DNA of 64,000 nucleotides from Pseudomonas sp. LS1212 (GTDB lineage: Bacteria > Pseudomonadota > Gammaproteobacteria > Pseudomonadales > Pseudomonadaceae). A model generated the notes under the pieces. The model saw nothing but the letters and a program-made list of their open reading frames with translations. It searched no databases and was not told the DNA's origin. Positions 51,903 to 60,969 of the stretch are shown piece after piece; within the stretch, counting starts at the first letter, position 1; each line of letters starts with the position of its first letter. The DNA is taken from positions 5,284,001-5,348,000 of the forward strand of contig NZ_CP102951.1 of NCBI RefSeq assembly GCF_024741815.1, written 5' to 3'. The position numbers and the translations under genes were made by a program.

Positions 51903-52898
51903 ATGAACTTGCGCGTGCCAACCATCGGCCATGAACACTGCGACGAACTGGCTGCCCTGTGCAAAGCCGGCGGCGACCCGTTGCGGTTGAATGTATTGCG
52001 CGTCCTGACCAATGATTCGTTCGGCGTGCTGGAGCTGGCGCAGATCTTTGCCATCGGCCAGTCCGGCATGAGCCACCACTTGAAGGTCCTGGCCCAGGCC
52101 GACCTGGTGGCGACCCGGCGCGAAGGCAATGCGATCTTCTACCGGCGCGCCCTGCCCAATGCCACCCATGTGGGTGGTCGGTTGCATGCGGCGCTGCTCG
52201 AAGAAGTCGATGGCCTGGAGTTACCTGTCGAGGTGCAAGTGCGCATCGGCCAGGTCCAGCAACAACGCGCCGCCGCCAGCCAGGACTTCTTTTCCCGGGT
52301 CGAGGAGAAATTCCGCGCCCAACAGGATTTGATTGCCGGCCTTGCGCAATACCGCGAAAGCCTGCTGACCCTGCTCGACAAGCTCAGTTTCGGCAGTCAG
52401 GCCAGCGCTCTGGAAGTCGGCCCGGGTGATGGTGAATTCCTCCCCGATCTGGCCCGACGCTTCGCGCAGGTAACGGCGCTGGACAACAGCCCGGCGATGC
52501 TCGAGTTGGCGCGCAAGGTTTGCCTGCGTGAAGGCCTGGCTAACGTAACCTTGCAATTGGCCGATGCATTGAGCGAACTCGGCAGCCAGGCCGATTGTGT
52601 CGTGTTGAATATGGTACTGCACCATTTCACCGCACCGGCCGACGCCCTCAAGCAATTGTCCGCACGGGTGAAACCGGGTGGTAGCTTGTTGGTGACAGAG
52701 TTGTGTAGCCACGACCAGAGTTGGGCCAAGGAGGCCTGCGGTGATCTCTGGCTGGGTTTTGAACAGGATGATTTGGCCCGTTGGGCCACCGCTGCGGGAC
52801 TCGCTCCCGGGGACAGCCTCTATGTAGGCTTACGTAATGGTTTCCAGATTCAGGTCCGCCATTTTCAGCGACCGGCTGGCGACACTCACCATCGGTAA
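51903..52898 (+). CDS. ArsR-family regulator fused to a SAM methyltransferase
   Basis: A 331-residue two-domain protein. The winged helix is at about 20-90 (FGVLELAQIFAIGQSGMSHHLKVLAQADLVATRREGNAIFYRRA) and a class I methyltransferase fold is at about 150-300 (ALEVGPGDGEFLPDLARRFAQVTALDNSPAMLELA). No metal-binding cysteine pair is seen, so it is not an arsenic sensor. It starts 18 bases upstream of metK. The related SahR-type regulators of other Proteobacteria sense S-adenosylhomocysteine and control methyl-cycle genes, so SAM or SAH sensing through the methyltransferase domain is a plausible inference. The ATG at 51903 is the conserved start. Confidence 0.87.
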   Translation: MNLRVPTIGHEHCDELAALCKAGGDPLRLNVLRVLTNDSFGVLELAQIFAIGQSGMSHHLKVLAQADLVATRREGNAIFYRRALPNATHVGGRLHAALLEEVDGLELPVEVQVRIGQVQQQRAAASQDFFSRVEEKFRAQQDLIAGLAQYRESLLTLLDKLSFGSQASALEVGPGDGEFLPDLARRFAQVTALDNSPAMLELARKVCLREGLANVTLQLADALSELGSQADCVVLNMVLHHFTAPADALKQLSARVKPGGSLLVTELCSHDQSWAKEACGDLWLGFEQDDLARWATAAGLAPGDSLYVGLRNGFQIQVRHFQRPAGDTHHR

Positions 52899-52916
52899 AT
52901 TTAGGAAACCGTCGAG

Positions 52917-54107
52917 ATGAGCGAATACTCCATTTTCACCTCCGAGTCCGTGTCTGAAGGGCATCCGGACAAAATCGCCGACCAGATTTCCGACGCGGTG
53001 CTGGACGCCATCATTGCTGAAGACAAGTTCGCCCGTGTGGCGTGCGAAACGCTGGTGAAAACGGGCGTTGCGATCATCGCCGGCGAAGTCACCACCTCGG
53101 CCTGGGTCGACCTGGAAGACATCGTCCGCAAGGTCATCGTCGATATCGGCTACAACAGCTCCAACGTCGGCTTCGACGGCGCCACCTGCGCCGTCATGAA
53201 CATCATCGGCAAGCAGTCGGTAGACATCGCCCAGGGCGTTGACCGCAGCAAGCCGGAAGATCAGGGCGCTGGCGACCAGGGCCTGATGTTCGGCTACGCC
53301 AGCAACGAAACCGACGTGCTGATGCCTGCGCCGATCTGCTTCTCCCACCGTCTGGTGGAGCGTCAGGCCGAAGCACGCAAATCCGGCCTGCTGCCGTGGC
53401 TGCGCCCGGACGCCAAGTCTCAGGTAACCTGCCGTTACGAGAATGGTCGCGTTGTGGGCATCGACGCCGTTGTTCTGTCGACCCAGCACAACCCCGAAGT
53501 CTCCTACAAAGACCTGCGCGAAGGCGTGATGGAGCTGATCGTCAAGCACGTGCTGCCAGCCGAGCTGCTGCACAAGGACACCCAGTTCCACATCAACCCG
53601 ACCGGCAACTTCATCATCGGTGGTCCGGTAGGCGACTGCGGCCTGACCGGCCGCAAGATCATCGTCGACACCTACGGCGGCATGGCCCGTCACGGTGGTG
53701 GCGCATTCTCCGGCAAGGATCCATCGAAGGTTGACCGTTCCGCCGCCTACGCCGGCCGTTACGTTGCCAAGAACATCGTTGCCTCGGGACTCGCCGACCG
53801 CTGCGAGATTCAGGTTTCCTACGCTATCGGCGTCGCTCAACCGACTTCGATCTCGCTGAACACCTTCGGCACCGGCAAGCTGGCAGATGAGAAGATCATC
53901 CAGCTGGTTCGCGAGCACTTCGATCTGCGTCCGTACGCGATCACCAAAATGCTCGACCTGCTGCACCCGATGTACCAGGAAACCGCAGCCTACGGCCACT
54001 TCGGCCGTACGCCAGCCCTGAAGACCGTCGGCGACGACACCTTCACCACGTTTACCTGGGAACTTACCGACCGCGCCGACGCACTACGCGCAGCTGCCGG
54101 CCTGTAA
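52917..54107 (+). CDS. metK: S-adenosylmethionine synthetase
   Basis: A 396-residue enzyme making SAM from methionine and ATP. Signatures: TSESVSEGHPDKIADQISDAVLDA, GAGDQGLMFGYA, and GGGAFSGKDPSKVDRSAAYAGRYVAKN. RBS AGGA lies 12 bases upstream. It is probably cotranscribed with the ArsR-methyltransferase gene. A strong terminator follows 15 bases after the stop. Confidence 0.98.
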   Translation: MSEYSIFTSESVSEGHPDKIADQISDAVLDAIIAEDKFARVACETLVKTGVAIIAGEVTTSAWVDLEDIVRKVIVDIGYNSSNVGFDGATCAVMNIIGKQSVDIAQGVDRSKPEDQGAGDQGLMFGYASNETDVLMPAPICFSHRLVERQAEARKSGLLPWLRPDAKSQVTCRYENGRVVGIDAVVLSTQHNPEVSYKDLREGVMELIVKHVLPAELLHKDTQFHINPTGNFIIGGPVGDCGLTGRKIIVDTYGGMARHGGGAFSGKDPSKVDRSAAYAGRYVAKNIVASGLADRCEIQVSYAIGVAQPTSISLNTFGTGKLADEKIIQLVREHFDLRPYAITKMLDLLHPMYQETAAYGHFGRTPALKTVGDDTFTTFTWELTDRADALRAAAGL

Positions 54108-54122
54108 TCGACCTGCAGTGAA

Positions 54123-54156
54123 AAGCCCCAGCCGGGTAACCGGCTGGGGCTTTTTT
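54123..54156 (+). terminator. Rho-independent terminator of metK
   Basis: AAGCCCCAGCCGG (54123-54135), loop GTAA, CCGGCTGGGGCTT (54140-54152) with six Ts. Confidence 0.94.
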
Positions 54157-54257
54157 GTTTGAACCCCACAGGACATATCCCCTTAAAGAACTCACCCTCG
54201 TCGGCACTCATTTATTCCTAGGCTCTGGACTCCTCTCATTGAGCAAGGATGCTCCAG

Positions 54258-55943
54258 ATGCCAACGCCACTTAAAATCCTGCCCCTATTGCTGGCCCTGT
54301 CGAGCGCCGCGCAAGCCCACGCCACCCCTTGCCCCGACTGGTCGGCGGCCCACGCCCAAAGCGAAATCGACAATTTGGCGCAACATCTTGCTACCTGGGA
54401 CGACCACTACCATCGCCAAGGCATTTCCCTGGTCGCCGACGAGCTCTACGAACAGAGCCGCGCCCGGCTCCAGGAATTGCGCCGGTGCTTCGCACAGCCC
54501 GCCAATACCGTCGACAATCCGCTGAAAAGCGCCGGTGGTCCACTCCTGCATCCCATACCGCACACCGGCCTGGACAAGCTGGCCGACGGCAAGGCGGTCG
54601 AGTCCTGGATGAGCGGGCGCAGCGACCTGTGGATTCAGCCCAAGGTCGATGGCGTAGCGGTGAGCCTGGTTTATCGCAAGGGGCGTCTGACCCAACTGAT
54701 CAGTCGTGGTGACGGCATACGAGGGCATGACTGGAGTCGCCATATTCCCGCGCTCGGCAGGCTTGTCCGGCAACTGCCCGAGCCCATCGACCTGCTGCTG
54801 CAAGGCGAACTCTACTGGCATCTGGGCAACCATGTGCAGGCTGAAGCCGGCAGCCTCAATGCCCGCAGCAAAGTGGCCGGGTTAATGGCCCGCCGCCAAC
54901 TCGGCGCTGCCGACGGCGCCGGTATCGGCCTGTTCGCCTGGGATTGGCCACACGGCCCGGCCACCCAGGTCGCACGCTTGGCCGGGCTCGCAGCGCTGGG
55001 TTTCCCTGAACCCGCCCGATACAGCGCTCAAGTGCACAATTTTGCCGAGGCCGCGCACTGGAGAGAGCAGTGGTATCGCTCCCCACTGCCGTTTGCCAGT
55101 GATGGCATCGTGCTCCGCCAGAGCCAGCGGCCCAAGGCCGAACGCTGGCAAGCCAGGACACCCTACTGGATCGTTGCCTGGAAATACCCGTTGGCCCAGG
55201 CATTGGCCACGGTGCGCCAGGTCGCCTTCAACATTGGCCGTAGCGGTCGAGTCACGCCGGTGCTGACGCTCGACCCTGTGCAGCTGGATGATCGCCTGAT
55301 CAAACAGGTCAGTGTCGGCTCGTTTCAACGCTGGAAAAATCTCGATATCAGGCCTGGCGACCAGGTCGCCATCAGCCTTGCAGGCCTGACCATTGCCCGA
55401 CTGGATGAGGTGGTCATGCGAAGCATAGGAAGAGCCGAGGTCAATCCGCCTGCCATGGGTGCCTATCACGCGCTCAGTTGCTGGCAACCCACGCCCGGCT
55501 GCGAGGGCCAGTTCCTGGCCCGCCTGAACTGGCTTGGCGGCAAGCAGGGTCTGGCGTTGCCACACGTGGGCCCGGGCACCTGGCAAAAGTTGATCGACAA
55601 CCGGCGGATCAACGGGCTGGTCGATTGGCTGGATCTGCAAAGCGAAGACCTGGCAAACATTCCCGGGCTTGGCGAACGCAGCAGCGCTAAACTGCTCGAC
55701 AGTTTTCGCACGGCTCCAAGCCTGCCCTTTCGGGTCTGGCTGACAGCGCTCGGCCTGCCTGCCCCCAAAGACCTTGATCTTGATGGTTCATGGCAAACAC
55801 TGGCCGCACGCAGCGAAGCGCAATGGCAAGCTGAGCCCGGTATAGGGCCTGGGCGCGCCGCGCAGTTAAGCGCGTTTTTTCGCCACCCACAGGTGACGGC
55901 ATTGAGCGATAAACTGCGCGCGGCCGAAATCGAGGGTTTCTAA
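54258..55943 (+). CDS. ligB: LigB, NAD-dependent DNA ligase with a signal peptide
   Basis: A 561-residue LigB-type ligase. The adenylation lysine is K129 in QPKVDGVAVSL (KxDG motif). OB-fold and helix-hairpin-helix regions follow (IPGLGERSSAKLL near 473, GIGPGRAAQLSAFF near 533). The zinc finger and BRCT domain of LigA are absent, as in E. coli LigB. The N-terminus PLKILPLLLALSSAAQAHA looks like a cleavable Sec signal with A-x-A, which is odd for a DNA enzyme. The ATG at 54258 has AAGGA eight bases upstream; one at 54249 has none. Confidence 0.92.
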   Translation: MPTPLKILPLLLALSSAAQAHATPCPDWSAAHAQSEIDNLAQHLATWDDHYHRQGISLVADELYEQSRARLQELRRCFAQPANTVDNPLKSAGGPLLHPIPHTGLDKLADGKAVESWMSGRSDLWIQPKVDGVAVSLVYRKGRLTQLISRGDGIRGHDWSRHIPALGRLVRQLPEPIDLLLQGELYWHLGNHVQAEAGSLNARSKVAGLMARRQLGAADGAGIGLFAWDWPHGPATQVARLAGLAALGFPEPARYSAQVHNFAEAAHWREQWYRSPLPFASDGIVLRQSQRPKAERWQARTPYWIVAWKYPLAQALATVRQVAFNIGRSGRVTPVLTLDPVQLDDRLIKQVSVGSFQRWKNLDIRPGDQVAISLAGLTIARLDEVVMRSIGRAEVNPPAMGAYHALSCWQPTPGCEGQFLARLNWLGGKQGLALPHVGPGTWQKLIDNRRINGLVDWLDLQSEDLANIPGLGERSSAKLLDSFRTAPSLPFRVWLTALGLPAPKDLDLDGSWQTLAARSEAQWQAEPGIGPGRAAQLSAFFRHPQVTALSDKLRAAEIEGF

Positions 55944-56057
55944 TTTCTCCGGATCACGGCAGGATTCGGGCATGGAAAACCGGTCAACGGCGATCGGTCT
56001 GACTGAACAACCACAAGAGGCGAGCATCCAGCGCTGTCTTGTGCATACGGAGCTCTT

Positions 56058-56453
56058 ATGAATCTGCTTTCTCGTCTGGCCTTGATCACTGTTTGTGGGT
56101 TACTGGCATCGCCGCTCATGGCGGCAGAAGAGCAGCCCAGCCTCACTGGCTGCGCCGCCAAGCGTCAGGCCATCAGCGAACAGATCGAGCAGGCGCGTGC
56201 CAACGGCAACAGCGACCAGCAAGCGGGCCTGGAAAAAGCCCTGAGTGAAGTCACGGCCAACTGCACCGAAGCGTCCTTGAAAAAGGAGCGCGAAAACAAG
56301 GTGCTCGAGGCCAAGCATGAAGTACGCGAACGCCAGTCCGACCTGGACAAGGCCATGAAAAAAGGCGATCCGGAGAAGATCAACAAGCGCAAGGACAAAC
56401 TGGCCGAGTCACGCAAAGAGCTGCAAGAGGCACTGGACGAATTGGATAAATGA
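56058..56453 (+). CDS. DUF1090 periplasmic protein
   Basis: A 131-residue YqjC-like protein. Signal peptide MNLLSRLALITVCGLLASPLMA is followed by EEQPSLTGCAAKRQAISEQIEQARANGN, and then a long charged helix (KKERENKVLEAKHEVRERQSDLDKAMKKGD) likely to form a coiled coil. Two conserved cysteines (LTGC, TANC) may form a disulfide. A GGAG ribosome-binding site is present. Function unknown. Confidence 0.85.
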   Translation: MNLLSRLALITVCGLLASPLMAAEEQPSLTGCAAKRQAISEQIEQARANGNSDQQAGLEKALSEVTANCTEASLKKERENKVLEAKHEVRERQSDLDKAMKKGDPEKINKRKDKLAESRKELQEALDELDK

Positions 56454-56457
56454 TCCT

Positions 56458-56586
56458 GTAGCCGCTGGTTCGGCGTACCACGGTCGGCGTAGCCGCTGCC
56501 GCAGGCTGCGCTGGAGCCCCGCAGGGGCTCCCCGGCGATCTTGAGATCTTGCGCGTACTTCGTAAGCGAGCGTCGCAGCAGCTACA
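56458..56586. repeat. TGTAGCCGCTG intergenic element, copy 6 (rearranged)
   Basis: Starts TGTAGCCGCTGGTTCGG, restarts GTAGCCGCTGCCGCAGG at about 56490 and ends GCAGCAGCTACA. It looks like one element inserted in, or fused to, another. Lies between DUF1090 and the cytochrome gene. Confidence 0.7.
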
Positions 56587-56589
56587 AAA

Positions 56590-57039
56590 TCAGTGATCAC
56601 GAAACTCGGTATGACAGGCTTTGCAGCTGTCCTCGACCTTCTGCATCGGCGCACTCAAGGCAGGTGCCTGCAGCGGCTGTGCACGCGTGGCGACGACCAG
56701 CTCCCCGGTCGCCGACTCCAGTGCGCGGGCCAGCTCCTGGAAACGTGCCTGCTTCTGCCAGACATCCGCCCTGGCGCTGGTATCGTCTTCTTCCTTGACC
56801 TGTGGAAAATGCTTCCATGGCTCGCGGGAAAGACTGTCGAGCTTGACGGCGCCATCAGCAAACTTCTGCCCGTCGAACGGCAGGCGCCCGCGCAGCATGC
56901 CGCCCAGGTCTTCGCTGGTCTTGAGCATTTGTTTGAAAATGGCCTTGCGCTGACCCAGCGGCGAATTCGGATCGACCCCGCCACAGGCGGACAGGGACAG
57001 ACAGGCCAGCAATACAACGGAAAATCTTTTAAGAGTCAT
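56590..57039 (-). CDS. Cytochrome c'-like lipoprotein
   Basis: A 149-residue monohaem protein with the C-terminal haem motif CKACHTEFR, characteristic of cytochrome c' four-helix bundles. The N-terminus MTLKRFSVVLLACLSLSAC has a lipobox (LSAC), so it is probably membrane-anchored in the periplasm rather than soluble. Cytochromes c' bind NO or CO, or act in electron transfer. It converges with DUF1090 and is divergent from mltA. Confidence 0.85.
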   Translation of the reverse strand: MTLKRFSVVLLACLSLSACGGVDPNSPLGQRKAIFKQMLKTSEDLGGMLRGRLPFDGQKFADGAVKLDSLSREPWKHFPQVKEEDDTSARADVWQKQARFQELARALESATGELVVATRAQPLQAPALSAPMQKVEDSCKACHTEFRDH

Positions 57040-57165
57040 GATGGCTTCAGGTCACGGGAAAACGGCGGCCAGTATCCTCGCGTCATCGGCAAAGACCAAT
57101 AGCCCCATTAATAATGCGGGTTGCACGGCCCCTGAAAGCCTGGCAACCCACTAAGGAACGATCGC

Positions 57166-58326
57166 TTGAACACCCTTATCAAACAGTGGCGCTGGGCCCT
57201 TCCCCTGGTAGCCCTGCTCGCCGGCTGCAACGGCAGCAAAGACGACAAGCCCCAGACTCACGCAGTGGCCACCTATGCCGTCGCCAGCTGGGACGCCCTG
57301 CCCGCGGTCTCCGACAGCGACCTGCTGGCCGGCTTCGCCTCCTGGCGCGGCGCCTGCGATCGACTCAAGAGCGATGCCAACTGGGCGCCGACCTGCAGCG
57401 CAGCGGCCAACGTGGCGCAGACGTCCCCTGCCATCCGCGGTTTTCTCCAGGAACACCTGGATGTCTATGGCCTGCGTTCGGCCAATGGCACGCCAAACGG
57501 CCTGATAACCGGCTATTACGAACCGGTCTATCCCGGCAGCCTTGCGCAAACCGGCGATAACACCATTCCGGTTTATGGCGTACCCGAGGACCTGATCGTG
57601 GTGTCGCTCGACAGCGTCTACCCGGAGCTCAAGGGCAAGCGCCTGCGCGGCCGGCTCGAAGGCCGCACCCTGAAACCCTACGATGTCGCCGGCGTGATCA
57701 ACAGCCAGGGCGTCAAGGCACCGGTGCTCGCCTGGCTGACGGACCCGATGGACCTGCAATTTCTGCAAATCCAGGGTTCGGGCCGCATTCAGCTCGACGA
57801 CGGGCGCCAACTGCGAATCGGCTATGCCGATCAGAATGGCCATCCGTATCGGCCCATTGGCCGCTGGCTGGTCGAGCAAGGCGAGTTAAAAAAGGAAGAC
57901 GTCACCATGGGCAGCATCGACGCCTGGGCCAAGGCAAACCCGACGCGGATTCCCGAACTGTTGGCGAGCAATCCCAGCTACGTGTTCTTCAGCACGCGCC
58001 CGGACAGCAACGAAGGCCCGCGGGGCTCGCTCAACGTCCCCCTGACCGCAGGTTACAGCGTCGCGGTGGACCGCAAAGTGGTGCCTCTCGGCAGCCTGCT
58101 GTGGCTCTCGACCACCCGGCCCGATGGCAGTGCCCTGGCGCGCCCGGTGGCCGCCCAGGATACCGGTGGTGCAATCACCGGCGAAGTGCGCGCCGATCTG
58201 TTCTGGGGGACCGGCGACGAGGCCGGAAAACTGGCCGGGGACATGAAGCAGCAAGGCCAGATCTGGATGCTGTGGCCCAAGAACGTCGCGCTGCCCCAGG
58301 TTCCCCAGGTCGCCAACGCCCCCTGA
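57166..58326 (+). CDS. mltA: MltA, membrane-bound lytic murein transglycosylase A
   Basis: A 386-residue outer-membrane lipoprotein cleaving peptidoglycan. Lipobox LLAGC follows the N-terminal signal. The 3D domain near the C-terminus holds the catalytic aspartate in VAAQDTGGAITGEVRADLFWGTG. GLITGYYEPVYPGS and QIQGSGRIQLDDG are MltA-specific. It starts with TTG, preceded by AAGGA at eight bases; there is no ATG near. Its stop lies 3 bases from that of the convergent MAPEG gene. Confidence 0.95.
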   Translation: MNTLIKQWRWALPLVALLAGCNGSKDDKPQTHAVATYAVASWDALPAVSDSDLLAGFASWRGACDRLKSDANWAPTCSAAANVAQTSPAIRGFLQEHLDVYGLRSANGTPNGLITGYYEPVYPGSLAQTGDNTIPVYGVPEDLIVVSLDSVYPELKGKRLRGRLEGRTLKPYDVAGVINSQGVKAPVLAWLTDPMDLQFLQIQGSGRIQLDDGRQLRIGYADQNGHPYRPIGRWLVEQGELKKEDVTMGSIDAWAKANPTRIPELLASNPSYVFFSTRPDSNEGPRGSLNVPLTAGYSVAVDRKVVPLGSLLWLSTTRPDGSALARPVAAQDTGGAITGEVRADLFWGTGDEAGKLAGDMKQQGQIWMLWPKNVALPQVPQVANAP

Positions 58327-58329
58327 TGC

Positions 58330-58713
58330 TCAAATAGAAACGAAGAAGAAGCTGGCGACAATGCCCATGCTGACAAACCATACCAGTGAGCGCAATGTCG
58401 CCCAGTCCGCCAGGTAGCAAATGATGTAGAGCAGCCGACTGGTGATGAACAGTACCGCCAGTACATTGATCGTCACCAGGTCCGCGCCTTCGCTGATGTA
58501 GGCAATGATCACCGCCGCGGCAAACGCGGGGGTGATTTCGAAGCTGTTCAACTGCGCCGAATGGGCACGCCGGGCAAAACCTTCGAGGGTCTCGAGGAAC
58601 GCGCGCGGGTCATGGTTATCGCGCAGCCCAAACCCACCGCCGAACTTGGCAACGTAGGTACACAGGTAGGGCAGAAAGATGGCGATCAATACACACCAGA
58701 AGGCGACGATCAT
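58330..58713 (-). CDS. MAPEG-family membrane protein
   Basis: A 127-residue protein with four membrane segments (MIVAFWCVLIAIFLPYLCTYVA, ITPAFAAAVIIAYI, LVTINVLAVLFITSRLLYIICYLAD, LVWFVSMGIVASFFFVSI). The family loop AFLETLEGFARRAHSAQLNSFE carries the expected ExxxR-type residues. MAPEG proteins handle glutathione and lipid substrates; the bacterial role is unclear. The ATG at 58713 follows AGGGAA. A likely operon with the EamA gene lies 13 bases upstream. Confidence 0.9.
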   Translation of the reverse strand: MIVAFWCVLIAIFLPYLCTYVAKFGGGFGLRDNHDPRAFLETLEGFARRAHSAQLNSFEITPAFAAAVIIAYISEGADLVTINVLAVLFITSRLLYIICYLADWATLRSLVWFVSMGIVASFFFVSI

Positions 58714-58726
58714 TGGCAATTCCCTA

Positions 58727-59560
58727 TTAGAGTTTCATCACAAGCATGCCGACCAGGACCAGCCCGCACGCTAAAAGTCGAGGCCGACCAAAAGGTTCCT
58801 TGAGGTAGCGCATGCCCAGCAGCACCACCAGAATCACGCTGATTTCGCGCAATGCCGCCGCTTCGGCGATCGAGCCCAACTGCATCGCCCAGAGCACCAG
58901 AGCGTAGCTGAACAATACACAGAAACCGACGCTCAGGCCCAGTCGCCATTGCGTGCGCCAGAACAAGGTGAACGCCGGCCGCTTGCGGGTCAGCGCCAGC
59001 AAAGGGAACGGCCAGGCGCTGATCAGCGTCAGCCACACCAGGTAATCCAGAGGATGTGCCCAGCGCCGCAGGGCCTGCCCGTCCAGGAAGGTGTAACAGC
59101 CAATGCACAAGCCGATCAGCACCACCACCGGCAGCATCGACCAGGGCAAGCGATCGCCGCCGCCACCGTGCCAAAGCAGGCAGAGCATGCCGCAGGGAAT
59201 CAACAGGATGCCAATGATCTGCTGCGTGCTGAGCACCTCACCGGCAAAGATCAGGGTCAAAGCCAGCACCACCAGGGGTGAAAGCCCACGCATCAGGGGG
59301 TAGACCAGCCCCAGGTCACCGACCCGATAGGCTTTGATCAGCAAGTAGCGATAAAGCAATTCGAATACCGCCGAGGCAATGATCCACGGCCAGATTTCGC
59401 TCGGCGGGAACGAGACGAACCCCAGCATCGGCACCACGAGGAGCAATGCAACCGCATCCATGCAGGCCACGACCAGCAGGCGTTCCGCGCTGAACTTGAT
59501 CAAGGTATTCCAGGCGGCGTGCAGCAGCGCCGCCACTAACACCAGAGCTGTCGCCAGCAC
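58727..59560 (-). CDS. EamA/DMT-superfamily transporter
   Basis: A 277-residue ten-helix transporter with two EamA repeats (residues about 1-130 and 145-277). Repeat marks are LLHAAWNTLIKF and YPLMRGLSPLVVLALTLIFAGE in the first half, and ALREISVILVVLLGMRYLKEPFGRPRL in the second. It begins with GTG after AAGGAG. Exports an unknown metabolite. Confidence 0.88.
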   Translation of the reverse strand: MLATALVLVAALLHAAWNTLIKFSAERLLVVACMDAVALLLVVPMLGFVSFPPSEIWPWIIASAVFELLYRYLLIKAYRVGDLGLVYPLMRGLSPLVVLALTLIFAGEVLSTQQIIGILLIPCGMLCLLWHGGGGDRLPWSMLPVVVLIGLCIGCYTFLDGQALRRWAHPLDYLVWLTLISAWPFPLLALTRKRPAFTLFWRTQWRLGLSVGFCVLFSYALVLWAMQLGSIAEAAALREISVILVVLLGMRYLKEPFGRPRLLACGLVLVGMLVMKL

Positions 59561-59665
59561 GGTCCACTCCTTGTCCGGGTTGACTGAATTGATACGCCTT
59601 GTGTCCGTAGTCGTATGGGCTTACTGGCCAACCCCTCGAACGGGCTCATAGTACTCCAGAGCGAC

Positions 59666-60403
59666 TCATCTTATGGGAGCACCCTCAAAACTGTACTCAT
59701 AAAAAACATTGGTCACCGCAAAACCAAACCGATCATACAAAGGCTCGCCCATATCGGTTGCGTAAAGCACCGCACAGGGGGTGCCTTTTGCTTTGGCGAC
59801 ATCCAGGACGGTTCCCAGCACAGCACTCGCAAGCCCTTTACGACGAAACTCGGATCGGGTTGACATCGTATAGATGCCGACTTCGAACTTCCCGATGCAC
59901 ATCAGTGCCGTGGCTGCCGGCACCCCCTCATAACAGGCCAGGAAAGGCTGGCAGCCTGCATGCCTGATGACTGGATAGAAAAAATCCCGAAAGCGGGTGA
60001 GATCGAACCCAAAGGTATCTGCGGCGATTATCGACCAGACATCCAGCTGCGCATCGGAAATGACTTCTTCTACCGTTATTTTTGAGGGGTAGCTGCGTGA
60101 GTGATAAGTATCCAAAGACAGCAACATCTCGGGAAACTCCGAGGCTTCCTTGAAGCCATAGCCTTCAAGGCCAGATGGGCGGCCTTCAGCAAGCCAGCAG
60201 TAGGGTTTTCCCGCGTAAAAACGTCGTACGGCTTTGACAGCCTCAACGCTCGGGATGCCCCAGACCATATTTACGAAGGGGATATCTCCAGGCGCCTTGA
60301 GCGCCATCACCCTTTCTAATTCCAGGATTTCCCAGCCGGCAACCGATGACATTCGCTGGAGAACTTCCAGAAAATTGCCTTGCTGGGTGCGTGCCAGGCT
60401 CAT
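59666..60403 (-). CDS. GNAT N-acetyltransferase
   Basis: A 245-residue protein with a C-terminal GNAT domain. The acetyl-CoA loop is STRSEFRRKGLASAVLGTVLD (about 181-201), and LYATDMGEPLYDRFGF follows. The N-terminal 110 residues (VMALKAPGDIPFVNMVWGIPSVEAVKAVRRFY) form a substrate-side domain seen in some two-domain GNATs. GGGAG ribosome-binding site. Substrate unknown. Confidence 0.85.
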   Translation of the reverse strand: MSLARTQQGNFLEVLQRMSSVAGWEILELERVMALKAPGDIPFVNMVWGIPSVEAVKAVRRFYAGKPYCWLAEGRPSGLEGYGFKEASEFPEMLLSLDTYHSRSYPSKITVEEVISDAQLDVWSIIAADTFGFDLTRFRDFFYPVIRHAGCQPFLACYEGVPAATALMCIGKFEVGIYTMSTRSEFRRKGLASAVLGTVLDVAKAKGTPCAVLYATDMGEPLYDRFGFAVTNVFYEYSFEGAPIR

Positions 60404-60448
60404 TCGCTGGACTCCCTTGCTTCACGAGGCGCTGCATAGCAGCGCGCC

Positions 60449-60850
60449 TCACTCCACTTTGTCAGCGTCGTACTGATCCTTGATGTATTTGATCTCGGTC
60501 CTGCCATGGGGCGCGGGCAAACCGTCTTCGCCCAGATTGACGAACACCAGCTTGTCGATCGTAAGGATGCTCTTGCGTGTAATTTTATTGCGCACTTCGC
60601 ACTGCAGCGTAATGGAGGTACGACCAAACTCGGTGGCGGTGATCCCCAGTTCGATGATGTCGCCCTGACGCGAAGCACTGACGAAATTGATTTCGGAAAT
60701 GTACTTGGTCACCACGCGCTGGTTGCCCAGCTGGACGATGGCGTAGATTGCCGCTTCTTCGTCGATCCAGCGCAGCAGGCTGCCGCCGAACAGGGTGCCA
60801 TTGGGGTTGAGGTCTTCGGGTTTTACCCATTTGCGGGTGTGAAAATTCAT
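60449..60850 (-). CDS. Acyl-CoA thioesterase (YciA-like hotdog)
   Basis: A 133-residue hotdog thioesterase. Motif NPNGTLFGGSLLRWIDEEAAIYA (about 14-36) contains the helix and active-site Asp of the YciA/acyl-CoA thioester hydrolase group. VVTKYISEINFVSASRQGD and ITLQCEVRNKITRKSILTIDKLVFVNL complete the fold. The ATG at 60850 follows AGGAGC; an earlier start adds a non-conserved 24-residue peptide. Probably a hexameric broad-specificity enzyme. Confidence 0.9.
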   Translation of the reverse strand: MNFHTRKWVKPEDLNPNGTLFGGSLLRWIDEEAAIYAIVQLGNQRVVTKYISEINFVSASRQGDIIELGITATEFGRTSITLQCEVRNKITRKSILTIDKLVFVNLGEDGLPAPHGRTEIKYIKDQYDADKVE

Positions 60851-60969
60851 GCTCGCTCCTGAACGCCCTGCCGATTGGTACAACCATAATGGCAGACCCA
60901 CAGGCCGAGCTGTATCGGACAATGGCTATGGCCTCGATTAACCGTTCGAACATCGGCCGACGGAAACCC

